Part shown: positions 4,186-8,928 of the stretch, piece after piece | Layout: the number at the start of each line of letters is the position of its first letter | How positions within the stretch are numbered: position 1 is the stretch's first letter | Assembly: GCA_964448015.1 (NCBI GenBank) | Contig: CAYUUV010000036.1 | Span: forward strand, 1 to 8,928 | Direction: 5' to 3' | Source of the DNA: JACKGS01 sp964448015 | Lineage (GTDB): Bacteria > Patescibacteriota > Saccharimonadia > Saccharimonadales > UBA7683 | DNA length: 8,928 nt | Notes under the pieces: model-generated | Databases searched by the model: none | The model's input: only the letters and a program-made list of their open reading frames with translations | What the model was told of the DNA's origin: nothing | Position numbers and translations under genes: made by a program

Positions 4186-5654
4186 TCTTCGGGGACTTTG
4201 GGGAGGAACTTTTTGGTTTTACCCGATTGGCGGGCGTTATTCATCATATAAAAGCGGACGGGCGTGCCGTTAAAGTCGTGGTTATTGCGCAGGTTTTTTT
4301 CTAAATATCGCTTCCAGCTCCAGTGCAGATATTCAAGATGTGCTCCGTAGAGGCGGAACGTGGGCGGCGAAACGTCGTCTTGTACTAAATAACGCGGCTT
4401 GGGGTGTCTACCCTTGAGTCCCGCTGCCGGATGAGCGGCGATTGAGGCGGCAAGGAGTTTGTTAAGGTCTGAAGTTTTGAGTTTGCGCCTCCGTCGGACA
4501 TTAATTTCACGGGCCAGTTCAAGAATTTTGGTGACATTCTGACCCGTTGTGGCGCTCGTGAAGAGTAACTGTGCCCAAGGGACAAACTGAAAGTTATAGG
4601 TAATTCTACTGGCAATGGCGTCGCGCGTATAGGCATCTTTGGTGGTGATATTTTGTTTCATGCCCTGACTGCGCGCCCGGCTCTTCTTCTCGCGTGTATT
4701 AAGTTCTTCTGGCGGCTCGACATCACCTACCGGAGCCTCTTCTTCGAGGGTTTTGAGGGTATCCCACTTGTTGACCACAATAATTAAACCCTTGCCCGCT
4801 TCTTTAATCAGTCCGGCAATTTTTTGGTCGAGTGCGGTGCTGTGTTCGGCTACGTCCATGAGCAGCAGGCAGATGTCGGCTTCTTCAATGGCCTGCAAGC
4901 TTCTCAGGACGCTGAACTTTTCGATACCTCGTTCAATTTTGCCGCTTTTGCGAATTCCGGCGGTGTCAAGCAACTCGATTTCCTGGCCTTCAAAACGAAT
5001 GCGTACACGGTTGACATCACGCGTGGTGCCAGCAATATTGGCAACCACGGCCTGTTGCTTCTTAGCCAGTGTGTTAAAGAGTTGGCTCTTACCAACGTTC
5101 GGCCGTCCAAGCAGAGCGATTCGTAACACCTCGTCCTCGGGTAGAGATTGTTTGGCCGGAATATGCCGGGTAATGGCGTCGAGCATTTCTCGTACACCCT
5201 GATTTTGGCTGGCACTGGTGGCGACCATTGTTTTAATACCGAGGCGTTCCCATGGTGTATCGGTGCCATGTTTGGCAATCTGATCTGCTTTATTAGTGAC
5301 TAAAATAACGGGCTTTTTACTGCGCAGTGCCTTCTTGGCAACGCGGCGGTCATCTTCGTTAATAGCGGTGTGAGCTTCTACAACGACTACAATAACGTCT
5401 GCTGCAGCAGCGGCTTCTTCAATTTGATCTTGAATGGTGGCTTCAAATTCATCTTCTGGATCTTTGAGGCCTGCGGTATCAACTAGCCAGAAGTGATGCT
5501 TACCATATTCCATGGTTCGATACACGGCGTCTCGCGTGGTACCGGCTTCACGGGCGACAATTGCTTCTTGCCGCTCGAGGGCACGGTTAAACAAGCTGGA
5601 TTTACCAACATTTGCTCGCCCAACAATTGCTACGACTGGAAGTTTTTGTGCCAT
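4182..5654 (-). CDS. der: Ribosome-assembly GTPase Der (EngA)
   Basis: A 490-aa GTPase with two tandem G domains, needed for maturation of the 50S subunit. Domain 1: P-loop GRANVGKS (12-19), TT at 39-40, DTAG (59-62), NKAD (121-124). Domain 2: P-loop GRPNVGKS (183-190), TT at 210-211, DTAG (230-233), NKWD (295-298). The C-terminal KH-like domain runs from about 385 to the end (RYLVQDD, VRFYMMNN). Residues about 301-343, just after NKWD, form a long charged stretch (acidic, then basic) in place of the short linker usual in this family, so it looks like a lineage insertion. The gene has its own promoter within the end of the synthase gene, and a leader of about 33 nt with only a weak AAGG as ribosome site. 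Confidence 0.97.
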   Translation of the reverse strand: MAQKLPVVAIVGRANVGKSSLFNRALERQEAIVAREAGTTRDAVYRTMEYGKHHFWLVDTAGLKDPEDEFEATIQDQIEEAAAAADVIVVVVEAHTAINEDDRRVAKKALRSKKPVILVTNKADQIAKHGTDTPWERLGIKTMVATSASQNQGVREMLDAITRHIPAKQSLPEDEVLRIALLGRPNVGKSQLFNTLAKKQQAVVANIAGTTRDVNRVRIRFEGQEIELLDTAGIRKSGKIERGIEKFSVLRSLQAIEEADICLLLMDVAEHSTALDQKIAGLIKEAGKGLIIVVNKWDTLKTLEEEAPVGDVEPPEELNTREKKSRARSQGMKQNITTKDAYTRDAIASRITYNFQFVPWAQLLFTSATTGQNVTKILELAREINVRRRRKLKTSDLNKLLAASIAAHPAAGLKGRHPKPRYLVQDDVSPPTFRLYGAHLEYLHWSWKRYLEKNLRNNHDFNGTPVRFYMMNNARQSGKTKKFLPKVPED

Positions 5655-5693
5655 GCTTTCACTTTACCTTATGTACAGATGTGCTATCTTATA

Positions 5694-5723
5694 ATTATAA
5701 CATAAAAATGCTTAGATTTGCAA
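5694..5723 (-). promoter_or_regulatory. Promoter of der
   Basis: On the minus strand: TTGCAA (5723-5718), an 18-bp spacer and TATAAT (5699-5694), with TG one base before the -10 (extended -10). The -35 lies within the last codons of the pseudouridine synthase gene, so der can be made independently of the upstream operon. The transcript would start near 5687. Confidence 0.75.
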
Positions 5724-6407
5724 GAATTGCTTATTATGAAGTCGAGAAAGCGTATACGGACCGAATGCTTGCCGCTCAAGATGCGTTACCATGTAGCGGA
5801 GGCTACCGAAGGTGCGGCGGATCTGGCGATTGCGGCCTTCGGACATTACTACTTTGTACATATTGGGTTTCTTCTGGGTACCAGCATCGGCTTTCAGTTT
5901 GGTCACTCTAAATTGGCTGACGCCATCTTCAAGATCAATACCTGATTCTATTTTACGCTGATCTTCCGGTGTCAGAGGCTTATTGAGGCCGACATGGTAG
6001 ATCTTCTGCTTGTGAAACTTTGGGTGGGTGAGTTTAAAAATAGTGTCACCATCATCTGTTAGCAATACTAAGCCGCAACTGTCTTTGTCGAGTCGTCCCG
6101 CGACTTTGAGATGATGGTACTGACGCGGAAGAAGTGCGTAAATTGTTGGTGTGTTCCCCTGTTGCTTGCGTGAGCAGACGTAGCCAACGGGCTTGTTGAC
6201 TAGTAAGTAGGTGTAGCGCAGAGCCGTTTGGGTAACCGCTTCTTGGTCAACGGTAATTGCGTCGCGCTCAGTATTAATAATATTGCCGAGCGTCGCGATC
6301 CGTCCGTTCACGTAGACCCTGCCCTGTTCAATGCGCAGGTCAGCTTCACGACGACTAATACCGAGCGTGTGTGCGAGATGTTTATTCAGCCGGACCTGCG
6401 TGGGCAT
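5712..6407 (-). CDS. RsuA/RluB-family rRNA pseudouridine synthase
   Basis: A 231-aa enzyme converting a specific uridine in rRNA to pseudouridine. An N-terminal S4 RNA-binding domain (about 4-50: VRLNKHLAHTLGISRREAD, VYVNGR) is followed by the catalytic domain. That domain carries NKPVGYVCS (71-79), the catalytic motif GRLDKDSCGL (104-113, nucleophile Asp107), KIYHVGLNKPL (135-145) and EGRNRQIRR (190-198), as in RsuA, RluB, RluE and RluF. Which rRNA site it modifies cannot be decided here. The length is normal. The ATG is 2 nt after the stop of the response regulator, with no separate Shine-Dalgarno, which suggests translational coupling. An rRNA-modification gene inside a two-component operon is a little unusual. 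Confidence 0.93.
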   Translation of the reverse strand: MPTQVRLNKHLAHTLGISRREADLRIEQGRVYVNGRIATLGNIINTERDAITVDQEAVTQTALRYTYLLVNKPVGYVCSRKQQGNTPTIYALLPRQYHHLKVAGRLDKDSCGLVLLTDDGDTIFKLTHPKFHKQKIYHVGLNKPLTPEDQRKIESGIDLEDGVSQFRVTKLKADAGTQKKPNMYKVVMSEGRNRQIRRTFGSLRYMVTHLERQAFGPYTLSRLHNKQFLQI

Positions 6408-6409
6408 AG

Positions 6410-6964
6410 TTACGCTGCTTGCGGTGGATTTTGGCTTTGATCTGGCTGGGCACCTTCAGGCGGTTGTGTGGTTCGGGGGGTTGTTCCGTTCATGAGTGGA
6501 CTATTGGCCACAAACTGCTGTACTTCTTGGTTCATTGCTGCCAATGTGGCGGCGTCATTACCGGTTTGTGTGGCTGCTGCATCATCGTGTGCGGGGGTTG
6601 TGCCTAAAATTTCGTGTACAATACTGACTACGTCGTCAAGTGTGACCTGACTTTTGACAATGTAGTGATCGGCTCCGAGATCCTTCCCGCGTTGCTTGTC
6701 TTCGTCTTGGCTGAGTGCGGTCATCATGATTACTTTGGTATTTTTTGTTTCAGGGGTTGATCTGAGGATGTCGAGCATATCAAAACCACTGATTTTCGGC
6801 ATCATAATATCTGAAATAATAAGATCAGGGTGTTCTCGTACCGCAATTGCCAATGCTTCTTCGCCGTCGTTGGCAGCATATATTTTATAGCCTTCGGCTT
6901 CGAGGCGAGCGGCGTATATTTCACGCAGGTTACTATCATCTTCTACTAATAGGATCTTTGTCAT
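6410..6964 (-). CDS. REC-only response regulator with low-complexity tail
   Basis: A 184-aa protein. Residues 1-122 form a receiver domain: acidic pocket E8, D9 and D10, phosphoacceptor Asp52 in LIISDIMMPKISG, Thr82 (MMTA) and Lys104 (YIVKS). No DNA-binding or enzymatic output domain follows. Residues about 123-184 are Ala, Gln, Pro, Thr and Asn rich and probably disordered, apart from a short helix-like stretch LAAMNQEVQQFVANSP. It probably acts by protein-protein contact, in CheY or Spo0F style. AAAGGG about 8 nt before the ATG is the clearest Shine-Dalgarno in the window, as expected for an internal operon gene. It follows the kinase gene by 30 nt, so that kinase is its likely partner. Confidence 0.93.
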   Translation of the reverse strand: MTKILLVEDDSNLREIYAARLEAEGYKIYAANDGEEALAIAVREHPDLIISDIMMPKISGFDMLDILRSTPETKNTKVIMMTALSQDEDKQRGKDLGADHYIVKSQVTLDDVVSIVHEILGTTPAHDDAAATQTGNDAATLAAMNQEVQQFVANSPLMNGTTPRTTQPPEGAQPDQSQNPPQAA

Positions 6965-6994
6965 CTTTTATTCCCTTTAATCCTTATAATCTTA

Positions 6995-8713
6995 TCATAC
7001 TTCTTGTGATTTAATGACTAACGAATTGGCCGTAGTAATGGCAGCAACTTTTTCGGGTGCGATTCGAGGTAATTCAACATAAAAAGTGCTACCTGCGCCA
7101 ATTGTGCTTTCAACCCAAATTTTACCCCCCATTTGCTCAACGATTCGTTTACAAATGTATAAACCAAGACCGGTTCCGCCGATTTCGCGGGTTGCGCTGT
7201 TGTCGGTTCGGTAAAATTTTTGAAACAAATGTGGAATATCTTCTGCGGCAATGCCCATCCCCGTATCAGACACACGCAGTAGTACGCTGGTTTGTTTGAG
7301 CGATGCGCCAATGGTAATCATGCCGGTCGGAGTATATTTGATGGCGTTGTCGATAAGGTTCATCATAATTTCGCGCAATCGTTCTGGGTCAGCATGCACA
7401 TAGAGCAACGGTGCGACAGTTTTCGTGTCGGTATTGCTCTGTTGGTCGAAGATAAGTTGCAAACCCTTTTTTTCAGCAATGAAACGACCCTGTTCAGCAA
7501 GCTCTTGGAGTAGTACGTAGACGTCAATGATGCTTGGATTATTAACGAGTCGGCCATCTTCACTTTTAGAAACCGTTAGTAGGTCTTGAAACAGATCTCC
7601 AAGATGTTTGGTTGCCGCGTGGGCCTTTTCAAGGTAGTCTCGGGCTTTGGTATCAATTTGCGCAACCTTGGTGTTGAGGGCAAGTTCAATAAAGCCTTGA
7701 ATCGAGGCGACGGGCGTGCGCATTTCGTGGCTGGCAGTCGAGATAAATTCACTTCGTTCTTGTTCTTCCCTTTTACGTTCATCAACGTTTCGCAAAATTG
7801 CAATCACGCCTTTGCCGGCCGTAGGCTGGGTGGCATCTTCGGCAACATCAATAATTGGCGACGCAACAATATCAACGTATATGGTGCGATCTTGAGCAGT
7901 TTTCAGCAGCGAGGTGTGTTGCGAGGTGGTACCGCTTTTGAGTGTCATATCAATGGCAGTTTCCGGGCGATTCGCGGCAGGATCTTTTTGCGGTATCTCT
8001 GACTCAGAAAGAATCAGCGACCGATAATCGAGCCGAATGGCATCTTTTTTTGTCCAACCGAGCATTAACGCTGCACTATCATTAATAACTGTGACCGTCC
8101 CCCGGGGGTCAATGAGCAAGACGCCATCAGTCATAGAATTGAGCAGCATTTCGGTAATATCTTGCTCTTTTCTGAGTTGAATATTGAGATTCGTGGTTTT
8201 TTTCGTTGACTCATCGATGTACTTGTTCTTAAAAATCAACCATCCGACAACCGAAGCAATGGTTGAAAGTATCAACACAATCAAGCTGATGAGCGGCTGT
8301 TTTTCAGTGCCAAGACCAATCTGCATACCAAAATTTGCCCATGCAATGGCGATGGTTGCAATTGGTAGGAATGTGCCGTTCATGGTGTTAAAAAAGCTAA
8401 ATAGTATAAAAATAATGCGAAAATGCACCGCGGGCTCGCCAATTGATGCCGAGGCGGCGATGCCCACGCCAAAAATTGAAACCGAAAGCATGGTTGCCGG
8501 CCAAATCCACCGCCGCGAGAGCACAGGATAAACACAAATCACATACAGCGCGTGAATGAGCGAACTCACAACGACGACAGTATTGATGCCGAATGCTCGA
8601 AGGTTCACTGGTGCACCAATCAATTTGGCCGCAAACACTAGTAATAGCAAAGCATCGAACGCCAAAAGAGCGTATGCGTATTTTTTAAGCCAAGCCGGAT
8701 TGACGTATTGCAT
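6995..8713 (-). CDS. Membrane PAS-domain sensor histidine kinase
   Basis: A 572-aa kinase with the ATG at 8713 (MQYVNPAW); a GTG at 8761 would add 16 residues. The N-terminus holds about six hydrophobic segments between residues 11 and 162 with only short loops, so sensing is probably within the membrane. A PAS domain follows (about 185-312: MTDGVLLIDPRGTVTVINDSA). HisKA: SEFISTASHEMRTP with phosphoacceptor His329. HATPase: N box NLIDNAIKY (Asn456), G1 DTGMGI (483-488), F box FQKFYR (497-502) and G2 GGTGLGL (512-518). All catalytic boxes are intact. It lies first in the operon with the response regulator and the pseudouridine synthase. A TATACT lies about 14 nt before the ATG but without a good -35, so the promoter is uncertain. 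The signal is unknown. Confidence 0.95.
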   Translation of the reverse strand: MQYVNPAWLKKYAYALLAFDALLLLVFAAKLIGAPVNLRAFGINTVVVVSSLIHALYVICVYPVLSRRWIWPATMLSVSIFGVGIAASASIGEPAVHFRIIFILFSFFNTMNGTFLPIATIAIAWANFGMQIGLGTEKQPLISLIVLILSTIASVVGWLIFKNKYIDESTKKTTNLNIQLRKEQDITEMLLNSMTDGVLLIDPRGTVTVINDSAALMLGWTKKDAIRLDYRSLILSESEIPQKDPAANRPETAIDMTLKSGTTSQHTSLLKTAQDRTIYVDIVASPIIDVAEDATQPTAGKGVIAILRNVDERKREEQERSEFISTASHEMRTPVASIQGFIELALNTKVAQIDTKARDYLEKAHAATKHLGDLFQDLLTVSKSEDGRLVNNPSIIDVYVLLQELAEQGRFIAEKKGLQLIFDQQSNTDTKTVAPLLYVHADPERLREIMMNLIDNAIKYTPTGMITIGASLKQTSVLLRVSDTGMGIAAEDIPHLFQKFYRTDNSATREIGGTGLGLYICKRIVEQMGGKIWVESTIGAGSTFYVELPRIAPEKVAAITTANSLVIKSQEV

Positions 8714-8764
8714 AATTCTTATGGTTAAGTATAGATGAAGCAGTATAAAATTACCACTCACACC

Positions 8765-8793
8765 TTGGCATTCCTCATCTGTTATGCTATAGT
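8765..8793 (+). promoter_or_regulatory. Promoter of tRNA-Glu
   Basis: TTGGCA (8765-8770), a 17-bp spacer and TATAGT (8788-8793), with TGC directly before the -10 as in the other + strand promoters. The predicted start near 8801 leaves a precursor leader of about 54 nt. The leader contains the near-tandem 7-mers GTAAATT, GTAAAAT, GTAAATT (8812-8832). Confidence 0.75.
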
Positions 8794-8854
8794 TTGCTAA
8801 GCCTTCAGTTTGTAAATTGTAAAATGTAAATTGCTAATTGGAGCGTAGCGATCC

Positions 8855-8928
8855 GGCCCCGTCGTCTAGTGGTTTAGGATATCTGGTTCTCATCCAGAAG
8901 ATCGCGGGTTCGAATCCCGCCGGGGTCA
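8855..8928 (+). tRNA. tRNA-Glu (anticodon CTC)
   Basis: The cloverleaf folds by eye. The acceptor stem GGCCCCG pairs with CGGGGTC (one G-T pair) with discriminator A at 8928. The anticodon stem is CTGG/CCAG around the loop TTCTCAT, giving CTC, which reads GAG (Glu). The T arm is GCGGG/CCCGC around TTCGAAT, and the D arm contains TAGTGGTTTAGGA. The sequence stops at the discriminator base, so whether CCA is encoded cannot be seen. Confidence 0.97.

Noticed and set aside
4753..5202. 149-aa + strand ORF
   Set aside because: It is entirely inside der on the opposite strand; a shadow of a strongly supported gene.
7586..8002. 138-aa + strand ORF
   Set aside because: It lies antisense within the histidine kinase gene with no promoter or recognisable domain.
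8714..8761. GTG at 8761 as histidine kinase start
   Set aside because: It would place coding sequence over the TATACT upstream of the ATG, and the added residues are not needed for the fold. Kept only as an alternative.
8812..8832. GTAAATT/GTAAAAT/GTAAATT as a CRISPR or functional tandem repeat
   Set aside because: Units are only 7 bp with no spacers, in AT-rich DNA; probably slippage in the tRNA leader. No CRISPR array is present in the window.

Overview
The window looks like chromosomal DNA of a small-genome bacterium. The most likely source is a Patescibacteria/CPR lineage, perhaps Candidatus Saccharibacteria. That is inferred from short intergenic gaps, several small unrecognised proteins, mostly absent Shine-Dalgarno sites, and promoters so close to ATG codons that the transcripts must be leaderless. 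TGA is used as a stop (PRTase gene, GIY-YIG gene, kinase), so the code is standard and not the UGA=Gly code of Gracilibacteria/Absconditabacteria.

Layout. 1-840: a compositionally distinct block holding the probable end of one gene, a strong hairpin terminator, and a self-contained unit. That unit has a promoter, a structured leader with a large hairpin, a GC3-rich coiled-coil protein gene, a 12-bp GC hairpin and a terminator. 841-2421: three + strand genes (a 62-aa putative membrane peptide, a phosphoribosyltransferase-fold protein, an 81-aa unknown). The last two have near-identical leaderless promoters, and the second promoter overlaps the stop codon of the gene before it. 2486-3554: pth on the minus strand. 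Next to its 3' end is a 377-bp repeat-bounded GIY-YIG endonuclease unit, and beyond that lies a second, diverged copy of the last 15 codons of pth. 3649-4185: an unrecognised + strand gene transcribed divergently from pth. It converges on der, and the two TAG stops overlap in one CTAG.

4182-8713 is minus strand: a membrane PAS histidine kinase, a REC-only response regulator and an RsuA/RluB-type pseudouridine synthase form a tight apparent operon, followed by der (ribosome-assembly GTPase) with its own promoter inside the end of the synthase gene. The window ends with tRNA-Glu(CTC) on the + strand behind a good promoter.

The housekeeping theme is translation: Pth recycles peptidyl-tRNA, Der matures the 50S subunit, the synthase modifies rRNA, and tRNA-Glu decodes GAG. 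The most interesting accessory features are the GIY-YIG unit with the duplicated pth tail, a possible related non-coding repeat unit at 1162-1264, and the foreign-looking coiled-coil cassette at the left end. All calls are made by eye from the sequence, with no database search.
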